The translations under genes were made by a program, and so were the position numbers. Below, piece after piece: positions 20,043 to 30,182 of a stretch of 64,000 bases of DNA. Numbering within the stretch: the stretch's first letter is position 1; every line of letters begins with the position of its first letter. Source of the stretch: Veillonella sp. (GTDB lineage Bacteria; Bacillota; Negativicutes; Veillonellales; Veillonellaceae); assembly GCF_018364065.1 (NCBI RefSeq), contig NZ_JAGZMO010000004.1:1-64000 (forward strand), written 5' to 3'. The notes under the pieces were generated by a model. That model was given only the letters and a program-made list of their open reading frames with translations. It made no database searches and had not been told where the DNA came from.

Positions 20043-20491
20043 TATTAGGAAAAATTCTAAAATAGTTAACAATTATAATGCTTTGTTATCTATGCAATAT
20101 AATTGTTTAAATATAAAAACGATGAAAACGAAGTAAATGAATTTTTATAACGAAGTGTGAAATTTTAATAGTGAGAAAGGAAGGATGATAGAATAAAGAG
20201 TATTTGAAATATATTTAATTTAAACGATTAATAATTATAAGAAACTATAATTAAATATAACTTAGTAAAAATTAAAATTAAATGAAGTGAATAGAGCGAA
20301 ATAATATGAAGTAAATTATATATAATAAGATATCTGTTTTCGTTATGAGAATAGAGAAAATATTAAAATGTAACTCCGGTTTAATGATTAATCACGTTAC
20401 TATATAAAAGTATCAAAGTAATATCGATAAAATAAGGATAGTTTTAAAAATAGATATTTAACATGGCGTGTAGAAAAAAGTGCTTTGAAAG

Positions 20492-20520
20492 TTGACATGT
20501 TAAAATTTTAAATATAAAAT
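20492..20520 (+). promoter_or_regulatory. Sigma-70-type promoter of the third TAA
   Basis: TTGACA (20492-20497), 17-base spacer, TAAAAT (20515-20520), giving a leader of ~220 bases. Confidence 0.65.
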
Positions 20521-20745
20521 TAAGATGAATGTTAGATTAATTTTAATATGCAGTGATTGGTGAGGCGTGTTGTTGATAGAGGATGTTTAATAAGGAAAAC
20601 AGGATTATTTATTTTAGAAATTTAGAAAAACTGAATAAGGTAGAAAACTGCAAACTGTAGGATTTAGCAAAAATGGATTCACTTTTTACTTTAACAAGAA
20701 ATGTTGTTAAAACTTATATTTATTCGAGTTAAGGGAGGCGTTTGA

Positions 20746-23700
20746 ATGAATAAGAATTACAAGGTTATTTGGAGTAAGGTAAAAAATGGTTATGTAGTAG
20801 TTTCTGAATTAGCTAAAAATAATGGCAAAGCATCACAGAGCAAAATGGGGCGTAATATAGGCGTAGCTCTATCGGTGCTGGCTTTGTGTGCAGGTATGAC
20901 AAGTATTGGTTATGCGGCCGATACGGCAACGGGGACGGGATCCGGTGTTGCATATGGGACCAGCTCTGAGGCGACGGCGACTACGAATACTGCAATAGGG
21001 CGTTCGGCTAAAGCAACAGGTAGAGAACAGGCAGTTGCTGTTGGTAATACTGCGACTGCATCTGATGCATATACCACTGCTATTGGTAATGGAGCTAATG
21101 CAACAGCTTCTTTTGCTACCGCTCTTGGTTACAAAGCAGCGGCAACCGGTTCTTCAGGTACAGCGATTGGTAATCAAGCTGAAGCAGGGTATTTGGCTAC
21201 GGCTCTTGGTAAAGGAGCTAAAGCAACTGGGAGTACAAGTATAGCTGTTAGTGATGAAGCTGAGGCATCCGGGAAGACTAGCATGGCTATTGGGAATAAG
21301 GCTAAGGCTTCCGGTAGTAATAGTATAGCTATCGGGGTGGGGGCAAATTCTTCAATTTCCAATGCTATTGCGATAGGGTTATCAACGGTGGCATCCGGTA
21401 GCAATGGCGTTGCAGTAGGGAATAAAACTGAAGCTACGGGTGGTTCTTCATCTGCTTTTGGTGTTGAGTCTAAGGCAACTGCTTCGGAATCAACTGCCAT
21501 AGGTTTTAAGTCTACGACGGCATCTCGAGAATCACTTAGTATGGGACGTGGAGCTGTAATTGGTTCAAATGCTGACCGTGCTTTAGCCGTGGGGTACAAT
21601 GCGTACATCGGTGATGAAGTTACGCCGAGTACGGCGGTTCATGATAATGGGGTAGCTGTAAGCGGTACAACAAAAGATACGGCACAGAACTATACTAGAC
21701 TTAAAGACACTATTGCTATCGGGTCAGAGGCTAAAGCCTATGGTTACCAGAATATTGCGATGGGAGCCGGTGCTAATGCGTTTAATAATCAAACGGTGGC
21801 AATCGGTAGAAGTGCAGAAGCTCGAGGGGAGTATTCTTCTGTACTCGGTTATAAAGCTGCAGCCGATGGTAGAGCTGCCACTGCCTTGGGATTCGGGGCC
21901 CGTGCCTATGGTCGAGGTGCAGTAGCTATCGGTCAAGAAGCCATTACAAATACATTGGACGATTCCGCTGAGGTAGAATACAGTGTTGCTATTGGTAATA
22001 GCGCCCGTGCTGCCTCTAATTATTCCGTTGCCCTAGGTTCGCTTTCGTTAGCTATTATTGAAGACGATGTGGCGACAAAAGCATATTTGACTGATGAAAA
22101 GTTTTCAAAAAACAACGGTGTTGTTTCTGTCGGCAATAAAGCCTATACTTTAGGCACCCATGAATTTGAAGCAAATCATCGCCGTATTACTAATGTAGCC
22201 GGTGGTGCTGATGATTATGATGCGGTTAACGTGGCACAGCTTAGAAAAGTGTATGATAAAGCTACGGATAATGAAACCAAGATATCTAAATTATCAAATG
22301 GTTGGACGCTGGCTGTAGATAAAGGACCGGACGTTAAACAGGCTGCAGATGCCACTGCAGAAGGTGTATCGTATGATGTTACTGCCGATGAATTCGTTAC
22401 TTTGCAGGCCGGTAAAGGTATCAAGTTAAAGCAAGATGGAGCTGATGTGCAAATCGGACTTAAATTTATCGACGTGTATGCGGGTGGCTATCCTGTTAAT
22501 GATGCTAAAGCAACCGGTGCTGCTGCGTTGGCGGTAGGTCAAAACAGTGTTGCTGATGGGATGCAAAGCACAGCCGTTGGTTTTGATACTTATGCCGGTC
22601 AGTATTCTTTTGCTGGTGGTAATCAGGCAGAGGCCGATATGGGATCGGTTGCTATTGGTGCCTATGCGAAGGCAAAGACTGAGCACTCTATTGCTATTGG
22701 TATAGCTGATGAATTTGATGATGGTAGTGGTACAAAGGTTCGTAAAAAAGTTGATAGTAATTCTGCCATGGCCGTTGGTAGTTATTCCTATGTAGGTGAA
22801 AACTCTAAGGAATCTAATGCTATCGGTTTTGAAACAGAAATCACTAATTCGGTGAATTCAACAGCCGTCGGCAGTTATGCCAATATAGCTGATTCTACAG
22901 GTGCTAATGCTTTTGGGTATCTTGCAAAAGTAACTGGTTCAGATTATGGCACAGCATTCGGTAATTATGCGACTGTGACTAATGCCAAAAATGCTGTTGC
23001 CATCGGCGTATCTTCAAAGGTCGACGGGATTGAAAGTGGCGTTGCCTTAGGTGGATTCTCTGTGGCTGACCGAAGTGCCAGAGAATTTGGTTACGATCCA
23101 TCGACAGGCACGACGTTTGTATTAACTCAGGAGATGCAAACTGCCTATACGGCATGGCAGGAAGCTTCAAAAGCATCCGTAGCTGATCCAGATAATGCAG
23201 ATAAACTTAAAGCAGCTGAAGAAGCAGCGAAAGCATATCGAACCCTTGTCGGTGCTTGGGAATCTCACTTAGGCGCTGTTTCTGTCGGTGACAGTTCGCT
23301 TGGCGTTACTCGTCAGATTACGAATGTAGCTGCCGGTACATTGGATACTGATGCTGTTAACGTAGCTCAGTTGAAAGCAGTAAACAGTAAAGTTGACGCC
23401 AATAAAATTAGTTTCTTTAGCGTAAACCCTGAAGGCTTTGTTGTAACAAGCAATGAAGACAATAAGGGCGCTACCGGTGCTCATGCAATGGCAATTGGTG
23501 TAGATGCTTCGTCTAGTGGAATTCAAAGTATAGCGCTTGGTAAAGGTGCTGCAGCAAGTAGCGGGGATGCCATTTCTATTGGTACTCAAAGTAAAGCATC
23601 AGGTGGCACATCTACTGCTATAGGGGAACGAGCAGAGGCCACAAGTTCAAATACAATAGCACTTGGTTCAGGTTCTAAAGCAACCGATAATTATGGTATT

Positions 23701-25647
23701 GCTATAGGCGCGGTTTCGCAGGCAACAGATTTACAAACTATTGCAATAGGACCGTTTGCATCGGCTTTAGAGGAAGAGAGCATTGCTATTGGTTACTTCG
23801 CCACGGCATCAGAGGGGGCCTATGGTGGTGTTGCAGTTGGGCGTGGTGCCGGTGTTACGTCCGCAAATGGGTTGGCTCTTGGACGAAACGCTGTTGCTAC
23901 AATGGCAAATGGAATTGCGTTAGGCTCATATTCTGTTACAGATCGTGATGGAAATTATCTTGGCTATGATCCGAATGTGGGTGGAGATTTCGTTTTTACT
24001 TCAGAAATGCAAGCTGCAATGGACGCTGCGAATGAAGCCATTTACAATCGTAATCAAAATCCAACGCCGGAAAATGATCAAAAAGCTCTAGAGGCTATGA
24101 AAAAATATCGTTTGGCTGTGGCTCCATGGGTATCCGGTACAAGTGCTGTATCTATTGGTAATAAAGAAGAAGGTCTTACTCGTCAGATTACCAATGTGGC
24201 AGCCGGCTCTAATGATACGGACGCAGTGAACGTGGCTCAGCTTAAAGCGTTAGATGCTAAAGTGACGAAGGCAGCTGCTGATAGTGCGCTAACAGCCGGT
24301 AAAAACATTCGAATCGACTCCACAACCGATGACAACGGTGTTAAGACTAACACTATCAACTTAGAAGATAAAATTACCTTAGGTGATACTACTGACACCG
24401 CTAAACAGGTAACCATTGATGGTAATGCAGCAACTATTACCGCAGGTTCTGGAGATAATCAAGTCGTTGTTAATGGATCTGAAGGCCAAGTGACAATCGG
24501 TGCCGAAGGTAGTCAACTTGTTATTGGGAAACAAGCCGATACGGCTACCGATAAAGATGGTAATTTGATTAATCCGAATAAGACAGGCAACTATATTACC
24601 GGTCTCGACAATACAACTTGGGATCCTGAAAAGAATGGTGTCGTTAGAGATCGTGCCGCTACTGAAGGTCAGTTGAGTGACATCGCAGGTACAGTCGGCG
24701 AGATTAGTGAAGGTATTAAAAACGCTACGAGAACAATTACTGGTGACGGTGACACAAAAGTTGTACTCGGTAAAGATGATGCTTTAAGTCTCACCGGTGG
24801 CGCCGACACAAGTTCATTAACAAACAATAATATCGGTGTAGTTAATAACGGCGAAAAAGGTTTTAGCGTTAAGTTATCCTCCAAACTTACCGGCCTTGAA
24901 AGTGTATCCACAAAGACATTAACGGCCAGCGACAGTATTACGGTAGGCTCCGGTGATGCGACGACGGTTATCAGCGGTAATACAGTAACTACCGGTTCAG
25001 TAACTGCAGGCGATACGACAGTTAACAGTGATGGCCTGACGATTAAAGATGGCCCATCCATTACGAAAGACGGTATTGATGCAGGTGGTAAAACTATTTC
25101 CAATATTGGCGAAGCTAAGAGTCCGACTGATGCAATCAATAAGAGCACGTTCGACAATACAGTTTCGAATATTGGTTCCGGCATGAATCAGTTAGGCAAC
25201 CAAATCAACAAACTGGACAACCGCCTAGATCGCGTCGGTGCCGGTGCAGCAGCTCTCGCAGCGTTACATCCACTGGACTACAATCCAACGACACGTTGGG
25301 AATTTGCAGCCGGCGTTGGTAACTACAAAGGGGCTAATGCGGTAGCGGTTGGTGCGTTCTATCGTCCGCATAGTGATTTGATGTTCAGTATCGGCAGTTC
25401 CTACGGCGGCGGTGAGAACATGGTTAATGCCGGTGTAACATGGCGTGTTGGTGCCGGTCAAACTGTGAACTATTCATCTAACCAGGCTATGGCTCAGGAA
25501 ATTACCAGCTTACGCGGCGTAGTAGACAGCCAGCAGTCCATGCTCAAGTCACAGAATGAAAAAATTGAAGCACAAAGCGTTCAATTGGAAGAGCAAAAAC
25601 AACAGATTCAACAATTGCTGGAAGCTGTTGCGGAGTTAAGAAAATAA
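20746..25647 (+). CDS. Trimeric autotransporter adhesin (YadA-like), intact
   Basis: The protein is 1633 aa, with AAGGGAGG before ATG. The ESPR is MNKNYKVIWSKVKNGYVVV and the signal peptide ends near IGYAA. There are three head regions of ~14-residue YadA repeats: ~65-450 with a neck at ~479 (HRRITNVAGGADDYDAVNV), ~585-770, and ~910-1070. The second and third heads each lead through a GYDP element and a helical segment to a W-x-x-AVSVG/AVSIG strand and a neck. The stalk from ~1190 resembles those of the neighbouring TAAs. The anchor starts near 1494 (LDRVGAGAAALAALHPLDYNP), and the last ~60 residues are a Gln/Glu-rich coiled-coil tail ending AELRK. It is probably a surface adhesin; the ligand is unknown. 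Confidence 0.93.
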   Translation: MNKNYKVIWSKVKNGYVVVSELAKNNGKASQSKMGRNIGVALSVLALCAGMTSIGYAADTATGTGSGVAYGTSSEATATTNTAIGRSAKATGREQAVAVGNTATASDAYTTAIGNGANATASFATALGYKAAATGSSGTAIGNQAEAGYLATALGKGAKATGSTSIAVSDEAEASGKTSMAIGNKAKASGSNSIAIGVGANSSISNAIAIGLSTVASGSNGVAVGNKTEATGGSSSAFGVESKATASESTAIGFKSTTASRESLSMGRGAVIGSNADRALAVGYNAYIGDEVTPSTAVHDNGVAVSGTTKDTAQNYTRLKDTIAIGSEAKAYGYQNIAMGAGANAFNNQTVAIGRSAEARGEYSSVLGYKAAADGRAATALGFGARAYGRGAVAIGQEAITNTLDDSAEVEYSVAIGNSARAASNYSVALGSLSLAIIEDDVATKAYLTDEKFSKNNGVVSVGNKAYTLGTHEFEANHRRITNVAGGADDYDAVNVAQLRKVYDKATDNETKISKLSNGWTLAVDKGPDVKQAADATAEGVSYDVTADEFVTLQAGKGIKLKQDGADVQIGLKFIDVYAGGYPVNDAKATGAAALAVGQNSVADGMQSTAVGFDTYAGQYSFAGGNQAEADMGSVAIGAYAKAKTEHSIAIGIADEFDDGSGTKVRKKVDSNSAMAVGSYSYVGENSKESNAIGFETEITNSVNSTAVGSYANIADSTGANAFGYLAKVTGSDYGTAFGNYATVTNAKNAVAIGVSSKVDGIESGVALGGFSVADRSAREFGYDPSTGTTFVLTQEMQTAYTAWQEASKASVADPDNADKLKAAEEAAKAYRTLVGAWESHLGAVSVGDSSLGVTRQITNVAAGTLDTDAVNVAQLKAVNSKVDANKISFFSVNPEGFVVTSNEDNKGATGAHAMAIGVDASSSGIQSIALGKGAAASSGDAISIGTQSKASGGTSTAIGERAEATSSNTIALGSGSKATDNYGIAIGAVSQATDLQTIAIGPFASALEEESIAIGYFATASEGAYGGVAVGRGAGVTSANGLALGRNAVATMANGIALGSYSVTDRDGNYLGYDPNVGGDFVFTSEMQAAMDAANEAIYNRNQNPTPENDQKALEAMKKYRLAVAPWVSGTSAVSIGNKEEGLTRQITNVAAGSNDTDAVNVAQLKALDAKVTKAAADSALTAGKNIRIDSTTDDNGVKTNTINLEDKITLGDTTDTAKQVTIDGNAATITAGSGDNQVVVNGSEGQVTIGAEGSQLVIGKQADTATDKDGNLINPNKTGNYITGLDNTTWDPEKNGVVRDRAATEGQLSDIAGTVGEISEGIKNATRTITGDGDTKVVLGKDDALSLTGGADTSSLTNNNIGVVNNGEKGFSVKLSSKLTGLESVSTKTLTASDSITVGSGDATTVISGNTVTTGSVTAGDTTVNSDGLTIKDGPSITKDGIDAGGKTISNIGEAKSPTDAINKSTFDNTVSNIGSGMNQLGNQINKLDNRLDRVGAGAAALAALHPLDYNPTTRWEFAAGVGNYKGANAVAVGAFYRPHSDLMFSIGSSYGGGENMVNAGVTWRVGAGQTVNYSSNQAMAQEITSLRGVVDSQQSMLKSQNEKIEAQSVQLEEQKQQIQQLLEAVAELRK

Positions 25648-25750
25648 TCTGAGAAATTAGTTCAAGCCGATGAGTTAGTATAATAAGTTAATAAGATGGT
25701 TTAACGAGAGACGTTACCGTAAAGGGCAGTAGCAAATACTGACCAATCAG

Positions 25751-25788
25751 TTGAGGCCGGGGCTTATGCTCCGGTCTCAATTATTTTT
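25751..25788 (+). terminator. Intrinsic terminator closing the adhesin island
   Basis: A long near-perfect stem, TTGAGGCCGGGGC paired with GCTCCGGTCTCAA around loop TTAT, followed by a T-rich run. Confidence 0.85.
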
Positions 25789-25936
25789 AAATATCAACTT
25801 GAATCGAGGCGGTAATGGGTAGCGAAAAACGAATATTTTCGGTATAATTAACTGAAAGCATAGTATAGATAAAGTGTATTACCAAGAGACTTTATTTGAT
25901 CTGTGATTTCAGTTTAAGAGATATGAGGGTGGAGAG

Positions 25937-27436
25937 ATGAAATATAGAAGTACACGAAGTGAAGAAACCGTAAATGAAACGTATGCTTTGCTCCATGGCT
26001 TGGCCGCTGACGGCGGTTTGTATGTGCCTGCGAGATTTCCTGAACGTTGTATCACCTATGATATGGTGGCGGATAAGTCTTATGAGGACATTGCGTATAT
26101 GGTACTGCAGTATTTCTTCTCTGATTTTAGCGAAGCGGAATTGCGTTCTATGATTGCATCGGCCTACAGTAAGGCGAATTTTGCAACACCGGATATTGCG
26201 CCGCTTCATTCTATTTTAGAGAGAGTATCTGTGTTGGAATTGTTCCATGGACGCACTCAAGCGTTTAAAGACATGGCGTTGTCCTTGTTCCCGTATTTGT
26301 TGACCGCTGCGAAAGAGGCGGAAGGGGATACGAAGGAAACCTTGATTTTGACAGCTACGTCCGGTGACACGGGCAAAGCGGCCTTGGAAGGTTTCAAAGA
26401 TGTAAAGGGCACGCACATTCAGGTGTTCTATCCTACTGACGGCGTAAGTCCAATGCAGCAGGAGCAGATGCAGAAGCAGGCCGGCGACAATGTAAATGTA
26501 ACAGCGATTCGCGGTAATTTTGATGACGCGCAGCAATTTTTAAAACGCCTGTTCGTTGATGCGGATATGGCTGAGAAAGTGGCTGAAAAAGGTGTGGCAT
26601 TCTCCAGTGCCAACTCCATTAATATTGGTCGCTTGACACCGCAGGTTGTGTACTATGTGGCAGCCTATGCGGAATTGGTAAATCAAGGGGCCATTCATCG
26701 TGATGAAGCGTTTAATGTGGTGGTGCCAACCGGCAACTTCGGTAATATTCTGGCGGCGTATTTTGCGAAAAAGATGGGCGTGCCAATCGGCAAGTTGATT
26801 TGTGCATCGAACCGCAATAATGTGCTTACTGATTTCTTTAAATCCGGTACATACGATATGAACCGTGATTTTTATACAACCATTTCACCATCCATGGATA
26901 TTTTGGAAAGTTCCAACTTCGAACGATTCCTGTACTATGTGAGTGGTGAAGACTACGAACTTACGGCGCAGCGCATGAAGGACTTGAAGAGCACCGGCTC
27001 TATGAGCGTTTCTGACGAAGAGTTACAACGTGTACAGCAGAATTTCACCGGTCAATTCGTATCTGACGAAGAGACTAAGGCTGTTATCGAGCAAGTATAT
27101 AATTCCTATGGATACTTGATGGATCCGCACACAGCGGTGGCCATGGGAGCCTATATGAAAGAACTTCAGGCTCATCCGGAAGACGGAGCACGCCACACGG
27201 TGATTGCCGCTACGGCACATCCGTTCAAGTTTCCTATGCCGATTTGCGAGGCGTTGGACATTCAGACGGGCAAGACGCCTTATGAAAGTCTTGAGCACAT
27301 CAGTGCCGTTACGGGCGTAGCATTCCCGAAAGAACTGGCCGGACTGGAAGCGAAGGAGCTTCGTTTTACGAAGGTCATTGATAAAGAGTTGATGGGGAAA
27401 GAAATTCTTGATTTTGTCGACACATTTGGAAAATAA
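25937..27436 (+). CDS. thrC: Threonine synthase
   Basis: The protein is 499 aa. It is a PLP enzyme that converts O-phosphohomoserine to threonine and phosphate in the cytoplasm. The PLP lysine is K111 in HGRTQAFKDMA; the phosphate/PLP-binding TSGDTGKAAL follows at ~139. The N-terminal YRSTR and HGLAADGGLYVP segments and the length fit the long (bacterial/yeast) ThrC class. The start ATG follows GGGTGGAGAG. No other threonine gene is adjacent. A weak TATAAT at 25843-25848 may be its -10 box. Confidence 0.95.
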   Translation: MKYRSTRSEETVNETYALLHGLAADGGLYVPARFPERCITYDMVADKSYEDIAYMVLQYFFSDFSEAELRSMIASAYSKANFATPDIAPLHSILERVSVLELFHGRTQAFKDMALSLFPYLLTAAKEAEGDTKETLILTATSGDTGKAALEGFKDVKGTHIQVFYPTDGVSPMQQEQMQKQAGDNVNVTAIRGNFDDAQQFLKRLFVDADMAEKVAEKGVAFSSANSINIGRLTPQVVYYVAAYAELVNQGAIHRDEAFNVVVPTGNFGNILAAYFAKKMGVPIGKLICASNRNNVLTDFFKSGTYDMNRDFYTTISPSMDILESSNFERFLYYVSGEDYELTAQRMKDLKSTGSMSVSDEELQRVQQNFTGQFVSDEETKAVIEQVYNSYGYLMDPHTAVAMGAYMKELQAHPEDGARHTVIAATAHPFKFPMPICEALDIQTGKTPYESLEHISAVTGVAFPKELAGLEAKELRFTKVIDKELMGKEILDFVDTFGK

Positions 27437-27493
27437 TAGGTAGGAAGGATACTATTAGGCATTCGTTCCTATCATCTAGAAAGTAGTGACATA

Positions 27494-28348
27494 GTGAAGA
27501 AAGCTTTTTTCTATGCCATATCATCAGCGTTGGCATTTAGTATTATGAACGTGTTTGTAAAAATGTTGGGGCAGGGCATGCCGGCTTCGGAAATTACTTT
27601 TTTCCGCGGTCTCATCGGCACGGTAGCCGTGCTCGGCTACATGTGGGCGAAGAAAATTCCGTTCTCCACGGAGCATCGCGGCATGTTGACCATTCGCGGT
27701 ATTTTCGGCGGTGTTGGTACATTACTGAACTTTATCGCATTGGCCTACATGAATCTGGCCGATGCGTCCATTTTGTTCCAACTGTCCGGTATTTTCGTAT
27801 TCATTTTCAGTACCCTTGTACTGCATGAATCAATTCCGAAAGGTGCCGGTATATGGTTATTGGCGATTTTCGTGGCCGTTGTCATCATGGTTCGTCCATG
27901 GTCGTTCAATGATTTCCACTGGTATTCGTTGTACGCTATCGGCGGTGCCGCCTTTGCGGCCGCTGCCTATACGACGATTCGAAAATTAAGCCTCACCGGG
28001 GCACACAGCAGTTACGAAATTATGTTTTATTTCCTCGTAACGACCATGCTGGTGGGCGGAGCACTGATGTGGCAGAACTTTGTATGGCCTGACACACGTC
28101 AGTGGATCATCATCGCCATCATCGGCGGTATATCCGTGTTTGCCCAATTTTTCATGACCGGTGCGTTCATTGTTACCAACGCCGTTGTGGCACAGTTTTT
28201 ACAATATATCGGCGTCTTCTTTAACGCCATGTGGGGCTTCCTCATTTTCGGGGAAACACTTACATGGATTACCGTAAGTGCCGGTGTGATTATGTTTTTA
28301 GCATCTGTCATGATTGCCCGATTAAAAGAGCAACATGCGGGGCAGTAG
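27494..28348 (+). CDS. EamA/DMT-family permease
   Basis: The protein is 284 aa, with about ten hydrophobic segments in two repeated halves, typical of the drug/metabolite transporter superfamily (EamA). The start is GTG at 27494, with only a weak upstream ribosome site. It lies 57 bases after thrC on the same strand, so co-transcription is possible and an amino-acid or metabolite exporter role is conceivable. The substrate cannot be read from sequence. Confidence 0.85.
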   Translation: MKKAFFYAISSALAFSIMNVFVKMLGQGMPASEITFFRGLIGTVAVLGYMWAKKIPFSTEHRGMLTIRGIFGGVGTLLNFIALAYMNLADASILFQLSGIFVFIFSTLVLHESIPKGAGIWLLAIFVAVVIMVRPWSFNDFHWYSLYAIGGAAFAAAAYTTIRKLSLTGAHSSYEIMFYFLVTTMLVGGALMWQNFVWPDTRQWIIIAIIGGISVFAQFFMTGAFIVTNAVVAQFLQYIGVFFNAMWGFLIFGETLTWITVSAGVIMFLASVMIARLKEQHAGQ

Positions 28349-28354
28349 TTTTAA

Positions 28355-28431
28355 CTTTGTACGGATTGCCCGGTCGAAGGCGCGGCAAGTTTGCATAGCG
28401 AACTTACCCGGTTGTAAGGGCAAATACAAAG
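28355..28431 (+). promoter_or_regulatory. Candidate structured RNA element upstream of gnd
   Basis: Nested complementary segments: CTTTGTA (28355-28361) with TACAAAG (28425-28431), TTGCCC (28366-28371) with GGGCAA (28418-28423), and an inner hairpin AAGTTTGC-ATA-GCGAACTT (28387-28405). No T-run follows. It could be a 3' element of the permease gene or part of the gnd leader. I do not recognise it as a known riboswitch. Confidence 0.45.
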
Positions 28432-28534
28432 CAATGATGTTTTTAAAGTATTTATAAGATTTTAAAACATTGAAAAGTAGTTGTAGCGGGCAGTGCCGTG
28501 GTGCGCTGTCAGGTTATGACGGAGGAGATGAATT

Positions 28535-29965
28535 ATGGAAAACAAGAAGTATGAATTTGGTTTAGTCGGTTTGGCAGTTATGGGTCAGAACTTGGCTCGT
28601 AATGTGGCACATAAAGGTTTCAGCATTGCTGTTTACAACCGTACGCCTAAGAAAACTGATGAATTTTTAGAAAAATACGGTCATGAAGGAACTATCGGCG
28701 GTGCACACACCCCTGAAGAGTTCGTAAACATGCTCGAAAAACCTCGTAAGATCATGTTCCTCGTAAAAGCAGGTCAGCCTGTAGACGATATGATTGCCGC
28801 TTTCTTGCCATTCTTGGACAAAGGCGACATTTTAATCGATGGCGGTAACTCCTACTTTAAGGACACTCGTCGTCGCAGCCAGGAATTGGAAGCTAAAGGT
28901 TTCCGTTTCTTAGGCGTAGGCGTTTCCGGTGGTGAAGAAGGGGCTCTTAACGGTCCAAGCTTGATGCCGGGCGGTAACGAATCTTCCTACAAAGAAGTGG
29001 AAAAAATCTACACAGCTATTGCGGCACAGGTAGCAGACGGCCCTTGCTGCAGCTATGTAGGCGATGACGGTGCCGGCCACTATGTAAAAATGGTGCACAA
29101 CGGCATCGAATACGGTGATATGCAGTTAATTTCCGAAGCATACTTCATGATGAAAGAATTACTTCACATGAGCGCTGAAGAAATGGCTGACGTGTTCACT
29201 GAATGGAATAAAGGCGTGTTGGACTCCTATTTAATCGAAATTACGTCTAAGATTTTACGCGTACGCGACAAAGAAACCGGCGAAGCCTTATTGGAAAAAA
29301 TCCTCGACAAAGCAGGTCAAAAAGGTACCGGTAAATGGACCAGTCAGGAAGCGCTTGATTTGGGCGTGCCAATTCCTACAATTGCTGAAGCAGTATTTGC
29401 ACGCGGCATGTCTGCTTACAAAGACGAACGCGTTGAAGCGGCTAAACAGCTTAAAGGACCTGAAGGCGAATACAAAGGCGACAAGAAAGCATTTATCGAT
29501 GCGATTCACTCCGCTTTATACGCTTCCAAAATTTGTTCTTACGCACAGGGCTTTGCATTGATTAAAGCGGCTGCTAAAGAATACAACTGGAACATCAACT
29601 TCGGTGACATGGCGCTCTTATGGCGCGGCGGCTGTATCATTCGTGCCGTATTCTTGGAAGATATCAAGAAAGCTTTCGAACGCAATCCTGAATTGTCCAA
29701 CCTCTTGTTGGATCCATTCTTCATCCAGGCGATTGAAGAACATCAGGCAAAATGGCGTGAAGCGATTATCGAAGCAAAACGTTTCGGTATCCCAACACCT
29801 GCATTCTCCGCATCCTTGGATTACTACGACAGCTACCGTCGCGGCAGCTTACCTGCCAATATGATCCAGGCACAGCGCGACTTCTTCGGTGCTCATACTT
29901 ACGAACGCACTGACAAAGAAGGCACATTCCACACTGAATGGGAAGCTGAATTGGAAAGCAAATAA
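28535..29965 (+). CDS. gnd: 6-phosphogluconate dehydrogenase (decarboxylating)
   Basis: The protein is 476 aa. It oxidises and decarboxylates 6-phosphogluconate to ribulose-5-phosphate with NADP+ (oxidative pentose phosphate pathway). The Rossmann motif GLAVMGQNLARN is at ~11-22, GVSGGEEGALNGPSLMPGG at ~129-147, and the catalytic region with Lys ~185 in HYVKMVHNGIEYGDMQ. The length is standard. GGAGGAG precedes the ATG. The 3' side carries an inverted repeat CCGGCTCG/CGAGCCGG (29990-30046) and then a bidirectional terminator. Confidence 0.97.
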   Translation: MENKKYEFGLVGLAVMGQNLARNVAHKGFSIAVYNRTPKKTDEFLEKYGHEGTIGGAHTPEEFVNMLEKPRKIMFLVKAGQPVDDMIAAFLPFLDKGDILIDGGNSYFKDTRRRSQELEAKGFRFLGVGVSGGEEGALNGPSLMPGGNESSYKEVEKIYTAIAAQVADGPCCSYVGDDGAGHYVKMVHNGIEYGDMQLISEAYFMMKELLHMSAEEMADVFTEWNKGVLDSYLIEITSKILRVRDKETGEALLEKILDKAGQKGTGKWTSQEALDLGVPIPTIAEAVFARGMSAYKDERVEAAKQLKGPEGEYKGDKKAFIDAIHSALYASKICSYAQGFALIKAAAKEYNWNINFGDMALLWRGGCIIRAVFLEDIKKAFERNPELSNLLLDPFFIQAIEEHQAKWREAIIEAKRFGIPTPAFSASLDYYDSYRRGSLPANMIQAQRDFFGAHTYERTDKEGTFHTEWEAELESK

Positions 29966-30067
29966 TAAAATAAAAAGCTAAAAAGAAAACCGGCTCGAAT
30001 ATTTCACTTTACCCAAAAACGGATAGAGCGGAATGATACGAGCCGGGATGACATAGCTTATAATTAA

Positions 30068-30106
30068 AATCCCCCTCGCGGTATTCCGCAAGGGGGATTG
30101 TTTTTG
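30068..30106. terminator. Bidirectional intrinsic terminator between gnd and the FAH-family gene
   Basis: AATCCCCCT pairs with AGGGGGATT around an inner GCGG-TATT-CCGC hairpin. There is a T-run on the + side and an A-rich left flank that serves the minus strand. It separates two convergent genes. Confidence 0.85.
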
Positions 30107-30182
30107 TTATTAAGCTGTTACTATGTTCAAATCTTGCTGTGATACTGCTCCAGCATTATTTACGATTAAGCTTTTAACTTCA

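Larger units (their letters stand above)
19936..20745 (+). other. Intergenic region before the third TAA
   Basis: An 810-base, very AT-rich gap with the terminator 19992-20042 and the promoter 20492-20520. No other gene or repeat is seen. Confidence 0.6.

Noticed and set aside
28355..28431. tRNA gene
   Set aside because: Fold is one long nested hairpin without a cloverleaf or the T-loop sequence.
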